Positions 46,225 through 56,223 of a stretch of 64,000 bases of DNA are shown here, piece after piece. Position 1 is the first letter of the stretch, and every line of letters begins with the position of its first letter. The notes beneath the pieces are model-generated. The model made no database searches. It worked only from the letters and a program-made list of their open reading frames with translations, and had not been told where the DNA came from. Source of the DNA: Flavobacterium sp. LC2016-13 (lineage in GTDB: Bacteria; Bacteroidota; Bacteroidia; Flavobacteriales; Flavobacteriaceae); assembly GCF_009707955.1 (NCBI RefSeq), contig NZ_WMDQ01000006.1, positions 248,001 to 312,000 of the forward strand, given 5' to 3'. The translations under genes and the position numbers were made by a program.

Positions 46225-48684
46225 TTATTTAACGAAAAAATTAATTTTCCTGCTCATTGAATCTCCATCCGCATCTTTAACTGTAATTACGAAAGAAGCC
46301 AATCCTTTTCCGGTTGTATTGAATTCAATTGTATTTCCTTTTACAGTAACTTTTCCGTTTTTAACTTCTGAAAAAGAATAAACCGGTTTGTTTTCATATC
46401 CTTTGAAATAATCAATTGCCGAAAGTTCTTTCTTCTCACCAGCGTTTATAAAATAATGAGGTTTTGACATCCAGTCTAAATATTCATCCAATTGTGTGTA
46501 ACCGTCTTTATCAATATCTGAATTGGTATCTGAAAAATCTCCAGCTTTTGAGTTTTCATTTAAATTATGTGCTACTTCCCACCAGTTTGGCAATCCGTCA
46601 TGGTCTGTATCCCAATCTGAAGAACGTTTTTCAGAAGCATATTCAGATGAATCTCCTAAATCTTTATCAGAATCGATCATTCCGCCTAAACCACTTTTAC
46701 TTCCTTTAAAAGTAAAAGTTCCTTTAAGGGTTTCTCCAATAATTCTATTATCGTGTTTATCAAAAAAGGGTTCGCTTGCCCCAACATCCGAAAGGACATT
46801 TTTATAAGCTGCTTTTGCACTTTCGGTTTTTACGAAAGATTCGAAAAATGGTTTATCAACAAAGGTTTCATACTTCACAATTTCATTATGTGAAATTGTA
46901 GCTGTTCTGCCTTTCTCCTGATTTTTTTCATCAAAATAGCCTTCCATAATATTACCTCTAAAATAATATTGTTGTTTTCCTTTTCCAACGCCTTCATGTT
47001 GTGCGTTTAAGGCGTAGAAGTATTTAGTCGAGGCGCCCGGTTTGTAATAATTATTTACAAAATTTACTTCGTTTGCTCCACCATCTGTAGTTCTTTGTCC
47101 CCAATTGTAAACCACATTATTTCTGATATCCAATCTTCCTGTGTAATATCCATCTCCATTTAAACCACCACCAATACTCCAGTTACGGCCGTAATTGTGA
47201 GCCAATAAATTATGGTGAAAACTACCTATATCACCGCCAATTGTAGCAGCAAATCCATGCATTTTTCCAACTTCATATTTGTCATGTCCAGCTACATTTA
47301 AAGCTTCAGAAATTAAAGTACGTTGCAATGTAATATTGTGAGCACCGCGTGAACTAAAAGATTCATCAATTGTCCAGCTAATAGAACAATGGTCTATAAT
47401 ACTATGATTGGCACCTGTAAGTCCCATTCCGTCATAGGTTTTTCCGCTTCCAATTCTAACTTTCAAAAATCGGATAACACCATCATTTCCAGTTAGTCCA
47501 ACCGGAGCTTTACTTATTGTAATTCCTTCGCCCGGAGCAGTTTGTCCGGCAATTGTGATATACGGATTATTTACTACCAAACGATCTTCTAATTTTATAT
47601 TTCCGGAAACATTAAATACAATTGTTTTAGGCCCTGAGCCATCATTTACTGCAGCTCGAAAACTTCCCGGACCACTATCATTTAAGTTATCAACCTCAAC
47701 AATTCTTCCGCCTCTTCCTCCAACAGCAAAACGACCGTAACCTTCTGCTCCCGGAAAAGCCAATTGTGCAGGTTTGAATGACCAAACTTCTCCTAATGTT
47801 ATATTTCCTTTATTATCGATTTCATCAACTCTCCAATAATAAGTTGTCATGCTGTATAAATCTGCTACAGTAAATTTAGTTTTGGTTTGTTTTCCTTTAA
47901 ATTCGGCAGATTTTACTGTTGCATTTGTAATCGCATTTTTATTTGTTCCGAAGTATAAATTATGAGCAACCGCATCTTTTGATGATTCCCAATTTAGTAT
48001 TAAACTTTTATCAACTACAACGTGCTCATTTGCATTTTCCGGTTTTGGAGAATGTGATTGTTTTTTCAGATTTGGTGTATCAATTTCAAAACCATTGATT
48101 ACCAGTTGCTGAATTAAATCTGCAGATTTAGAATCTAATTCAAAACGAATCACTACATCTTTTCCCGCTTGTGCATTAAATACAATATATGATGTCGCTG
48201 CATCGATTGTAGCATTTGCTCTGTTACTTGGTGTTACGGTTTCGGCTAATTTATCATTTACAAAAATTTTTACCGGAGCAAATGTTTTTCCTTCGACTTT
48301 ATCAAAAGTGTTATGAAAAGTCAGTAACGAATGTTGTCCTTCTTTTAATCCGCTTATTGTAAATTCTAAACTTTTATCGGTTACCAGACCATCACTTGCC
48401 AAACGGCTATAGAATGGCGCGCTCATTCCGACTTTATACCATTTTGAAGAAAAATTTCCTTTTAATTTGAAGGTAACATTATTAAATGTTTTTTCAGCTT
48501 CGGTTTGTTCGCTAATAGGCCACGAACTGTAATTAGGATCGCTTACTTCCTCTGTTCTTCGTCCCGAAAAATCGAAATCGACTTTAACAATTTGTCTTTC
48601 AGTTGTTTTATCAACTGATTGTGCTTGCCCGTTCGTTGCCAAAAGCATCGACAAAACTGCAGCACTTAATAATTTCTTTATCAT
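46225..48684 (-). CDS. large multidomain PL1 pectate lyase
   Basis: Secreted lyase of 819 residues; signal peptide MIKKLLSAAVLSMLLATNGQAQ. Residues about 25-205 form a malectin/CBM-like beta-sandwich (VKVDFDFSGRRTEEV). Residues about 215-310 are fibronectin-like (ILNWESSKDAVAHNLYFG to YYWRVDEI). The PL1 beta-helix follows (about 313-640; FPGAEGYGRFAVGGRGG, ITIAGQTAPGEG-like, DHCSISWTIDES). C-terminal calcium loops (DTDHDGLPN, DIDKDGYTQ) and a final Ig-like repeat complete it. The extra modules distinguish it from the two short PL1 lyases and suggest a cell-surface endo-lyase that grips large pectin. It starts 19 bases after the DUF5703 gene, so the two are co-transcribed. Confidence 0.93.
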   Translation of the reverse strand: MIKKLLSAAVLSMLLATNGQAQSVDKTTERQIVKVDFDFSGRRTEEVSDPNYSSWPISEQTEAEKTFNNVTFKLKGNFSSKWYKVGMSAPFYSRLASDGLVTDKSLEFTISGLKEGQHSLLTFHNTFDKVEGKTFAPVKIFVNDKLAETVTPSNRANATIDAATSYIVFNAQAGKDVVIRFELDSKSADLIQQLVINGFEIDTPNLKKQSHSPKPENANEHVVVDKSLILNWESSKDAVAHNLYFGTNKNAITNATVKSAEFKGKQTKTKFTVADLYSMTTYYWRVDEIDNKGNITLGEVWSFKPAQLAFPGAEGYGRFAVGGRGGRIVEVDNLNDSGPGSFRAAVNDGSGPKTIVFNVSGNIKLEDRLVVNNPYITIAGQTAPGEGITISKAPVGLTGNDGVIRFLKVRIGSGKTYDGMGLTGANHSIIDHCSISWTIDESFSSRGAHNITLQRTLISEALNVAGHDKYEVGKMHGFAATIGGDIGSFHHNLLAHNYGRNWSIGGGLNGDGYYTGRLDIRNNVVYNWGQRTTDGGANEVNFVNNYYKPGASTKYFYALNAQHEGVGKGKQQYYFRGNIMEGYFDEKNQEKGRTATISHNEIVKYETFVDKPFFESFVKTESAKAAYKNVLSDVGASEPFFDKHDNRIIGETLKGTFTFKGSKSGLGGMIDSDKDLGDSSEYASEKRSSDWDTDHDGLPNWWEVAHNLNENSKAGDFSDTNSDIDKDGYTQLDEYLDWMSKPHYFINAGEKKELSAIDYFKGYENKPVYSFSEVKNGKVTVKGNTIEFNTTGKGLASFVITVKDADGDSMSRKINFFVK

Positions 48685-48703
48685 TTTTGAGTGGTAATGT
48701 TAG

Positions 48704-51034
48704 TTAGTTTAATTTTTTCTTTTCTTCTATTGAAATCCCTAAGAGATTTATAATGTCTTTTTGTCTTTCCTTCGGAACGACTTTTATACTATTTATTATC
48801 CCGTTTTTAAGTTCTGCTTCTACGGTTGTGTTTTGAGAAGCATGTAATTTAAAATGAACGTTCCAGTCTTTTGGCCAGGCCGGAAAAAGATAGATTTTAC
48901 CATTTGCTTCCTGCAAAAGCATTTCCTGCATTCCTATCATTCCTGCGCCGCCCCAATTATGATCGGGAACCCAATCAAAACCCGGGCCCCAAAATGCGGG
49001 AAATCTTCGATCTGAATTAGCCATTTTTAAAGTATTATATTTTGCAGCTTCTTCTGTTAATCCTAATCTTGCTGAGAAAATATTGTCTTGTTTCCAACCA
49101 ATATGACTTCTGAATTTAATTGCATCTGAATCATATTTCCATGTATTTAAAGCAGTTTCAAGATCTGGCTTTCCAATTCCGTAAATTCCCCAAGGAAAAA
49201 CCGGATATAATTGTGGCACTTCAGAATTATTTACGCGTTCCCACGTTTTTGCCGGAACTAATACTTTGTGATTGTCAATTTCCCCAAAATTTAAAGGCGG
49301 AATCCTGGTTTGAAAACCTTTTAGATATTCTAAATCTTCTTTAGATAATTGTTCAGAAGAAAGATTTAAAAGATTTTCTGTAACAACTTTTAAAGCCGAA
49401 ATTGTGCTGTTAGAATTATAAGTCATCTTATACGTTTCGGCACCAGAACCCGGATAAAGAATTAATTTTCCATTTCCATCCAACCCTTTTCTTCCTCGTT
49501 GTTTGGCGAGATATTGATAATGCTCATCAAAAAAACGAAGACAGCTTATGATAAACGAATTGTATTTTTGAATATCTTCTCCGGCATATTCTTTTTGTTG
49601 TAACATCATTTGGCAAAACTCAAAAACAGTATCCCATTCATATTCTAACCAAGCGTTATATTCCATTCCCGGATCGTAATCTGCTGGGCGTTTCCATTCG
49701 TATTCTGCAGGATTTGGTAAACCGAAATTTTCCAATTGTTCTGTAAACGATGCTCCGTTATGATTCCAATAAACCATACTTCTTAACTCGGCATTTTTCT
49801 GTAAACTCAGATAATAATTTAATTGCGATTTCATCATATCAAAATCACCACTTTTCACCATCGGAAAATAAACCAATCGCTGGTTTTGAGCTGTCATTGT
49901 TCCGCCGCCCCAATTTCTGAAATCTGGTGTGAAATTTAAGTCCGGGTTTGTAAAAACAGGATCGACAGTAAAAAGTCCGCCGTTAAATTTTGTTGGATAT
50001 TTTCCGTAAGCATTACAACCTAACATATATCGGAATAATTGATAATTTTGACCCATTTGATAAACTGAATCTTTCTCAATCGATTGATTTTTTTGAGTAA
50101 AAATAAAACTGCGGTTCCAGAAATCATTCCACCATTTTATAGTGTTTTTTTCTGCTTGTTTTGAAGTGTTTTTATTTGCAGAAATTTGATTTTTCAAACC
50201 ATTATTCCAAGCCTCAAAATCAGATTGGCTTGTATTTAAATAAAGTTCTAATGAATGTTTTTTTGAAGGTTTTATACTCGAAAGATTAAAACCTTTAAAA
50301 TCTGTATTTTGATAAGTTCCTGAATAAGTTCCGTCTGGTTTTAAGTTACTTCCCGTAATAAATCCGCCAAAAGTCAAATTCGCCAACGGATTCATCATTT
50401 GATCTTTTACCGATTCCATTTTTTGTTGCTTTACAGTAACATCAAAAACAGTATTTTCTCTATTTCTGTGATAAAATTTTATACCGCTGTTTTCAAATGA
50501 AATCGAATCTTTGTATGTGATTATTTCTCCTTGCGGCGCCCATTTATAAGAATTGGCATTATTTGCTTTTCCTTTGGATTCTCTGTTTTTATAACGCCAG
50601 CTTTCATAAGAAGCCGTCATTTTTAATGCATTTCTACTTTCTAAATCGAAATGAATTATCGGTTTAAAAACGTCTACCCAAAGTTTGATTTTTGTATTAT
50701 TCTGATCAATTAAAATATAACCGTCCTGCAAAACCAATTCCTGATGAAAACCTTCGTTATCCTTAAACGGATTTGGCATTAAAGTTACTTTTACACGGCC
50801 TAATTTCAGCAAAGTATTGTGTTCATCAAAAGTGCCGCTTCTTGAAAAATAAAAATATAAATCTCCTTTTTCTACCCAAACATTCAAACCAATGTCGCCA
50901 CCGCCCAAAGGCATCGATTCTGATGCATTGTTACTTTGCGTATTCCAAACCTGATTGTAATTTTTAAGCACAGGAATTTGTGCTTTAGCTAAAAGCATTG
51001 AAAAGAGAAAAAATAAAATTATTGTATTTTTCAC
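48704..51034 (-). CDS. DUF5703-type (alpha/alpha)6 glycoside hydrolase-like protein
   Basis: Secreted protein of 776 residues; signal peptide MKNTIILFFLFSMLLAKAQ. The N-terminal beta domain (about 20-270) opens VWNTQSNNASESMPLGGGDIGLNVW, the DUF5703 signature, and resembles the entry of GH95 and GH65 enzymes. A helical barrel follows (about 290-700; YFPMVKSGDFDMMKSQLNYY, WGGAGMIGMQEMLLQ), then a C-terminal beta-sandwich. Candidate acids are in YWNHNGASFTEQ and YEWDTVFEF. The fold indicates an exo-glycosidase, but I know no assigned substrate. It heads the two-gene unit with the large PL1 lyase. Confidence 0.82.
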   Translation of the reverse strand: MKNTIILFFLFSMLLAKAQIPVLKNYNQVWNTQSNNASESMPLGGGDIGLNVWVEKGDLYFYFSRSGTFDEHNTLLKLGRVKVTLMPNPFKDNEGFHQELVLQDGYILIDQNNTKIKLWVDVFKPIIHFDLESRNALKMTASYESWRYKNRESKGKANNANSYKWAPQGEIITYKDSISFENSGIKFYHRNRENTVFDVTVKQQKMESVKDQMMNPLANLTFGGFITGSNLKPDGTYSGTYQNTDFKGFNLSSIKPSKKHSLELYLNTSQSDFEAWNNGLKNQISANKNTSKQAEKNTIKWWNDFWNRSFIFTQKNQSIEKDSVYQMGQNYQLFRYMLGCNAYGKYPTKFNGGLFTVDPVFTNPDLNFTPDFRNWGGGTMTAQNQRLVYFPMVKSGDFDMMKSQLNYYLSLQKNAELRSMVYWNHNGASFTEQLENFGLPNPAEYEWKRPADYDPGMEYNAWLEYEWDTVFEFCQMMLQQKEYAGEDIQKYNSFIISCLRFFDEHYQYLAKQRGRKGLDGNGKLILYPGSGAETYKMTYNSNSTISALKVVTENLLNLSSEQLSKEDLEYLKGFQTRIPPLNFGEIDNHKVLVPAKTWERVNNSEVPQLYPVFPWGIYGIGKPDLETALNTWKYDSDAIKFRSHIGWKQDNIFSARLGLTEEAAKYNTLKMANSDRRFPAFWGPGFDWVPDHNWGGAGMIGMQEMLLQEANGKIYLFPAWPKDWNVHFKLHASQNTTVEAELKNGIINSIKVVPKERQKDIINLLGISIEEKKKLN

Positions 51035-51126
51035 ACTTATTTATTTAGACGTAAAATTACTTAAAAATGGAGAACCACTTTATATTTTAATATTTTATAA
51101 TCTTGTATTTTTTCTGTTAAGGAAAG

Positions 51127-51155
51127 ACCTGACAGCTATTAGGTAGCTGCCAGGT
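51127..51155. terminator. hairpin after the sialate-O-acetylesterase-like gene
   Basis: ACCTGACAGCT (51127-51137) pairs with AGCTGCCAGGT (51145-51155) with one mismatch and a seven-base loop. On the plus strand a T-run follows; on the minus strand, the direction of the genes, the tail is weak. It may be a terminator or a small dispersed repeat. The other part of the 51035-51234 spacer is AT-rich with no gene seen. Confidence 0.45.
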
Positions 51156-51234
51156 TTTATCCAAATTTTAACTAATCAATTTTTAACAATTAATGAATTG
51201 ATTAGACTAGATAAATTATAAAAGGTTTAATCGA

Positions 51235-52668
51235 CTACCATTCATTTGTTCGAAAAGATGAAACCGGCAATCCTCCCGTACTAAAAAGTTCTGCTTTTAC
51301 AAAGTCTTTCCATAAATAACGAACGGCAACTGGCTTAGTTACTTTATCAGAAGTTAATACCACCGATTTTCTTCGAACCACTGTTTTCGCTGGATAAAAC
51401 ACTTTATCTTCTCCTGCAATTTCAAAACCTGTTACTTCTTTCTCATAAGATGTAATTCCGTTGGCAACATCATCAAAAGAAACGGTTACTGAACCATCTT
51501 TTATTTCCATCGATTTATATTTCGGACTTTCAAATTCAAAACCTTCAATTCCGTATGTTCTCGCCAAAGCCTGAAAAGCCAATCGGTTTCCTCCTTTTTC
51601 CTTGTCCATTGGGTGAATGTTATTTTCTTCTCCAATATCCATCAAAACTGCCATTCCTGAATTCGGAATTTCCTTTGAAGCATTCAATTGTGCTTCTCTT
51701 ATATAAGCTGAATTGTATTTTTCTAAATAATCTTTTGGATGAAATGACGCATAATTAAACGGTGCAATCTGAGCGAAATAAAAAGGAAAATCTCCTTGTT
51801 TCCATAACGTTCTCCAACTACTTACCATTTTTTTCATTAAAGCGGTATATTCAGAAGCTCTTTCGTAATTTGATTCTCCCTGATACCAAATGCAGCCTTT
51901 TATTCCGTAACCAATTACCGGCGAAAGCATTCCGTTAAACAAAGTTGTCGGTACACGATTTGGGTCTTTTGCTAATTCTTCTTTTGTTGTTGGAATTTTA
52001 GCGCTTGCAAAATCTTTCAGCATTTCCTGATTCATCCAGGCTTCCATACTTGAACCTCCGTATGAAACATGAATTAATCCAACCGGAACATCTAAAACTT
52101 CCTGCAAAAGTGAACCGAAATACCAAGCCGTTGCACTAAAATTAGCGGTAGATTTTGGCGAAGCAATTTCCCATTTTCCTTCAAAATCTTGTAAAGGTTC
52201 TAAAACTGTCGCTCTCGGAACCGTAATTAAACGAATGTTTTTATTGGTCGATCTTACGATAATTTCATTTCCGTTTTTTACTGGCTGACCCTGAAAACCT
52301 TTCAAAGGCATTTCCATATTTGATTGTCCTGAACACAACCAAACTTCACCAATTAATATGTTTTTAATGATTATCTTTTCGGTTCCTTCTGTTACTTCAA
52401 TCGTAAATGGCCCGCCTGCAACAGGAGTTTGCAAAGCAACATTCCATTTGCCTTGATTGTCTGCTTTTGCTTTATAGATTTTAGCGTTCCACGAAGTTTT
52501 TATGGTAATATTTCCGTTCTTCTCTGCCCAGCCCCACATTGGCGCATTCGACTTTTGCTGCAACATCATATTATCCGAAAACAAAGCCGGTAATTTGATT
52601 TTTGCACTGGTTTGAAAGCTTCCTAAAACAACAAGAAGCGCGATTATTAAATTTTTAAAATGTTTCAT
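51235..52668 (-). CDS. sialate O-acetylesterase-like SGNH esterase
   Basis: Secreted esterase of 477 residues. I use the ATG at 52668 (MKHFKNLIIALLVVLGSFQTSA) because the upstream in-frame GTG lies in a spacer repeat. The family opening KLPALFSDNMMLQQ and the block I nucleophile motif CSGQSNM (Ser116) are clear. GENNIHPMDK supplies the Asp/His end of the triad, and CIWYQGESNY is block III of the SGNH fold. Homologues remove O-acetyl groups from sugars. RG-II carries O-acetyl on its fucosyl and aceric acid residues, which are the probable targets. It lies between GH106 and DUF5703. Confidence 0.91.
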   Translation of the reverse strand: MKHFKNLIIALLVVLGSFQTSAKIKLPALFSDNMMLQQKSNAPMWGWAEKNGNITIKTSWNAKIYKAKADNQGKWNVALQTPVAGGPFTIEVTEGTEKIIIKNILIGEVWLCSGQSNMEMPLKGFQGQPVKNGNEIIVRSTNKNIRLITVPRATVLEPLQDFEGKWEIASPKSTANFSATAWYFGSLLQEVLDVPVGLIHVSYGGSSMEAWMNQEMLKDFASAKIPTTKEELAKDPNRVPTTLFNGMLSPVIGYGIKGCIWYQGESNYERASEYTALMKKMVSSWRTLWKQGDFPFYFAQIAPFNYASFHPKDYLEKYNSAYIREAQLNASKEIPNSGMAVLMDIGEENNIHPMDKEKGGNRLAFQALARTYGIEGFEFESPKYKSMEIKDGSVTVSFDDVANGITSYEKEVTGFEIAGEDKVFYPAKTVVRRKSVVLTSDKVTKPVAVRYLWKDFVKAELFSTGGLPVSSFRTNEW

Positions 52669-52684
52669 TATATGATGCTTTTTT

Positions 52685-52743
52685 GCCACGAATTCACGAA
52701 TTATTCTTCATTATAATTTTAAAATAATTCGTGAATTCGTGGC
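52685..52743. repeat. GCCACGAATTCACGAATT inverted repeat (copy 5)
   Basis: Arms 52685-52702 and 52726-52743 are exact 18-base reverse complements, the same arms as at 19309 and 23885. It reaches the last base of the GH106 stop codon. Confidence 0.87.
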
Positions 52744-55700
52744 TATTTTTTATTTCTTTCTTTCACAATCATAACCGGTCCAAATAATCCCGCTTTCAAC
52801 AATGGCGTCTCTTCCAATCTAAAAGGTGCGGTTGTCCAGGTTAATCTTTCTTCTTTTGGTAATTTTTGATCGCCAATTAATCGGTTTGCCCAAGTATTGG
52901 TGATTTTTATTTCTAATGTATTTTTTCCTTTTTTAAGTGCTTCAGAAATATCAACTTTATAGGGAAAAGTCCAAAGCGTTCCGCAATCTTTTCCGTTGAT
53001 TGTAACTTCTGCGATATTGGCAATTGCTCCTAAATCGAGCCAGATTTTATCCATAGTTTTTCCTTTCCAGTTAAACTCTTTTTTATAAATAACAGTTCCT
53101 GAATAATATTTAATTAGATCATTTTCAGATGTGCTCCAATCAAAAAGTTTAGCTGTTTTTACCACATCTTTTGGTCCGTGAAATGCCGGATCAAATTGCA
53201 AATTCCATTTTTCATCTAATGTTTGAACCGTTTCAAATTCAGAACCTTTTTGAAATCCTTGGGCTAAAATCTCTTTTGTTTCTTCTTTAAAAATTACAAA
53301 ACCAGATTCATTTGAGTCTAAATTTATGGATACAATAGTTCTTCCGTTTTCGATTTTCCAATTTGCTAATGCTGAAGTTTTATCTGTTACGGGATTATAC
53401 CATTCCGGTTTTTTTCCGGTAATTCGAAACGAAGCTTCAAATTGTCTTTTTACTGCATTTTGATTGGAAAGAAAGTAAACATCTTCTGTTTCAGATTTAC
53501 GATGTGTCCATGCTAAAGTTTCAGAATCGGTTCTGTTTAATTTTGGAAAATAAATATCTTGTTCAATTCCGATTGACGCAAAATCATTTCCTAAATAGGG
53601 CAATTTAATTACTGTTCCTTTTCCGATTTTCCATGAAGCTGCATTTGAATTAGTATTCCAAATTTCATTCAAAACATTCTGCCATTTTTTATGATCTGCT
53701 TCTGATTGAATTCCGGGTTGTAAATCTGGTTTTTCATCAACAAAAACAGTTGCGCCATCTTTTATTAGTTGCAATATCTTTTCGGCCACAGCCAAAGAAA
53801 TCATTTTATTAGGTGCCATTTTATGAGTTCCCGGAAATAATAAAGCGCCATATTCAATACTATTGCTGAAAACTACTTTTCCATTTTCAACTTTTGTATT
53901 ATTTAATAAAACATCTGCATTAAAAGAATCGTATTGATAACCGTTCATGGGATTTATCCATTGTGATAAATCGGTAGAATTTTTAGTAGAACTTACTTCT
54001 TTTGGAATCTTAATACTTGGTTGACCTTCATTTTTCAATCGAATGGCTTCACTTTCTAAACGTGCCACCCCGAAAATATTCGGAATAAAAGGAACCAATC
54101 GATCCGGAAGAACGGAACGCGATGGTAAATCTTCGCCAATAAAAACGGCCAAATCAATAACCGGTTTTCCTTTCTGTAATTGAAACTGAACTCTCTGACA
54201 ATAATCAACCCAGGCTTTTCCTGGTTTCCACCACGTTTGATCTCTTTGAAAATAAGATCCAACACCATCTAAAGTCATTCCGGGTTTTCTGTCCGTCCAC
54301 GGATTATGTACAAAAACGTGATAGAAAAATCGGTTAATTCCCAAAGCATAATTTCGATCTGCCAACGTTTTAAGATTTCCCGGATGTTCATCCCAATCCA
54401 TTTTTAATTCGGTAAAAGCTTCGGCCTGAATTATATCTTTTCCGTAAATATGTCCGCCTGAAATAGCATCCAGCATATCATTTGGTTTATCATGCGTTGG
54501 GCTTTTCAACCAAAATTCACCACTTGGATAATCGACATGTTTAAAATGCAAAAGTCCGTCGCTCATCATGGTTGGCGCCACGTTTTCTGAACTAAATTTT
54601 ACATTTGATTTTTTAGCCACATCTGCCAGTGTAGCGAAAAAGTTATCAGAAACCAATTCTGCGATTGTTTTTCTTATATCATAAAGTACTTTCTCAGAAG
54701 TTTGAATATCGTTAATTGGAATCCCTGCCATAACGGGCAAATAATCTACAATGTCATAACCTCGTCTTGTTTTAAACTCATTTCTAAAAACTGGTGACCA
54801 GTTTTGACTGCCACATTCCCAACTATCGATATGAAGAATTTTGACCACTTTTGAAGCCAATTCCGGTCCTGCAGTTCTCAACATTTCGCCAAACCAATGA
54901 TCGAGTTGAAAACGAACAGCTTCTGCATTAAATTTATCAACTTCTAATCCTCTTCCTGCGCCTGCGGTTGCATTTTCGTGGCCTGTAGAAGTATATCCGA
55001 AACGAATAATTCGCCAATTTTCGTTTGAAGCAGTTTTCCAATTCAGAATTCCTTTTTCATCAACAAACTTCGAAATATTAATCATTTTTGACGGATCAAT
55101 ACAATCGGTTTTGTTTATTTGTTCTGAAGAGGTTTCTGGACTTAAACGCCAAATTGCACCTGATTTTCCCTGATAATTATCTATTAAAGGTTCGTTTGAC
55201 AAAAGTATTTTTGAGACTTTTAATCCCTGATTCCATTTTGCCGGATCTAAATCTTCTGCTCCCGGTTCTGTTCCTTCAGGATCATATACAAATCTGAAAT
55301 ATTTGGCTTTTGTCGGGATAATGCTGTGTGTATAAAATGCATCCGAATCTTGCCAGCCGTGACGTGGTGTTGTTAATCGGCCAAGGCTTTTAAAGTTTTT
55401 ACCGTCGTCACTAACCTCAACAATCAAACGATGCGCCTGAAAATTATTTCCTTTGGTTTCGATTTGAATGGATTTGCATAAAAACGGCTGATCAAATTCG
55501 TATTGTACCCAGCCTTTTTCTTTCAATCGAAATTGATCGTCTTTCTTTACATCACTTAAAAACGAAGCATCAAAATCAGCAATTGTAGAAGTAATTTTTG
55601 GTTGATTTTGATTTGATGTGCTATATGTTTCTTTTACAGGAATAGCAAAAGTTGCTATATCTTTATAATAGTCTTTGTAATGATTTGGGATTGGTAATTG

Positions 55701-56204
55701 TAAATTTTTAGTGTTATTTCCGTTTACAAAAATATCAGCCCAAACTACTTTTTGCATTGATGTTTCGGGCGTTATCCAAGGTCCTCCGGCTACGGCAAAA
55801 CCATCTGCGGGATGAAATGCGATTTTAACGCCTAAACGATCTGCTTCTGTCAAAGCCCATTTTACTAAAGTCCAGAATTCTTTGCTCAATTGCAGAACCG
55901 GCGGATTCATCAATGGCGGATTTGACGGGCCTTTTATGGTCATTAAATATGCGCCTCCAATTCCGGCTTGTTTCATTGCTTCTAAATCAGCTGTGATGCC
56001 TTCTTTAGAATAGGCACTTTGCATCCAATACCAATATACCCAAGGTTTTGAGGATTCGATTGTGGGTTGAAAAGTTGTGTTTTCTTTTTTATGGATTTCC
56101 TGTGCGGAGACAAAGCCCGCAAGGAGTAACAATACAGTCGAAAGTCGGAAAGCCGAAAGTCGAAAGTCAAATCTAAAAAGAAAAAATTGTTTTTTTTGAA
56201 ACAT
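52743..56204 (-). CDS. GH106 alpha-L-rhamnosidase
   Basis: Secreted GH106 enzyme of 1153 residues. I start at MFQKKQFFLF; in-frame starts at 56231 and 56267 lie in or next to a spacer repeat. The family opening PWVYWYWMQSAYSKEGITADLEAMKQ and GIGGAYLM is unmistakable. Catalytic TIM barrel about 45-500, then beta-sandwich modules, ending in a GH2-like jelly roll (KIWLDLGAIANIAEVTINGKDCG). Candidate catalytic segments include HIDSWECGSQNW and IQAEAFTELKMDWDEHP. The best-known member is the calcium-dependent RG-II rhamnosidase of B. thetaiotaomicron. Odd feature: the signal peptide n-region (RFDFRLSAFRLS) is encoded by a tandem CGAAAGT repeat at 56137-56169. Confidence 0.92.
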   Translation of the reverse strand: MFQKKQFFLFRFDFRLSAFRLSTVLLLLAGFVSAQEIHKKENTTFQPTIESSKPWVYWYWMQSAYSKEGITADLEAMKQAGIGGAYLMTIKGPSNPPLMNPPVLQLSKEFWTLVKWALTEADRLGVKIAFHPADGFAVAGGPWITPETSMQKVVWADIFVNGNNTKNLQLPIPNHYKDYYKDIATFAIPVKETYSTSNQNQPKITSTIADFDASFLSDVKKDDQFRLKEKGWVQYEFDQPFLCKSIQIETKGNNFQAHRLIVEVSDDGKNFKSLGRLTTPRHGWQDSDAFYTHSIIPTKAKYFRFVYDPEGTEPGAEDLDPAKWNQGLKVSKILLSNEPLIDNYQGKSGAIWRLSPETSSEQINKTDCIDPSKMINISKFVDEKGILNWKTASNENWRIIRFGYTSTGHENATAGAGRGLEVDKFNAEAVRFQLDHWFGEMLRTAGPELASKVVKILHIDSWECGSQNWSPVFRNEFKTRRGYDIVDYLPVMAGIPINDIQTSEKVLYDIRKTIAELVSDNFFATLADVAKKSNVKFSSENVAPTMMSDGLLHFKHVDYPSGEFWLKSPTHDKPNDMLDAISGGHIYGKDIIQAEAFTELKMDWDEHPGNLKTLADRNYALGINRFFYHVFVHNPWTDRKPGMTLDGVGSYFQRDQTWWKPGKAWVDYCQRVQFQLQKGKPVIDLAVFIGEDLPSRSVLPDRLVPFIPNIFGVARLESEAIRLKNEGQPSIKIPKEVSSTKNSTDLSQWINPMNGYQYDSFNADVLLNNTKVENGKVVFSNSIEYGALLFPGTHKMAPNKMISLAVAEKILQLIKDGATVFVDEKPDLQPGIQSEADHKKWQNVLNEIWNTNSNAASWKIGKGTVIKLPYLGNDFASIGIEQDIYFPKLNRTDSETLAWTHRKSETEDVYFLSNQNAVKRQFEASFRITGKKPEWYNPVTDKTSALANWKIENGRTIVSINLDSNESGFVIFKEETKEILAQGFQKGSEFETVQTLDEKWNLQFDPAFHGPKDVVKTAKLFDWSTSENDLIKYYSGTVIYKKEFNWKGKTMDKIWLDLGAIANIAEVTINGKDCGTLWTFPYKVDISEALKKGKNTLEIKITNTWANRLIGDQKLPKEERLTWTTAPFRLEETPLLKAGLFGPVMIVKERNKK
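56137..56169. repeat. tandem CGAAAGT repeat inside the GH106 signal peptide
   Basis: On the plus strand the stretch reads as near-perfect 7-8-base units (CGAAAGT, CGGAAAGC, CGAAAGT, CGAAAGT). It encodes the positively charged n-region of the signal peptide, just before the hydrophobic core LLLLAGFVSA. Confidence 0.75.
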
Positions 56205-56223
56205 TGCTTTGCTTGTTTTTTCT

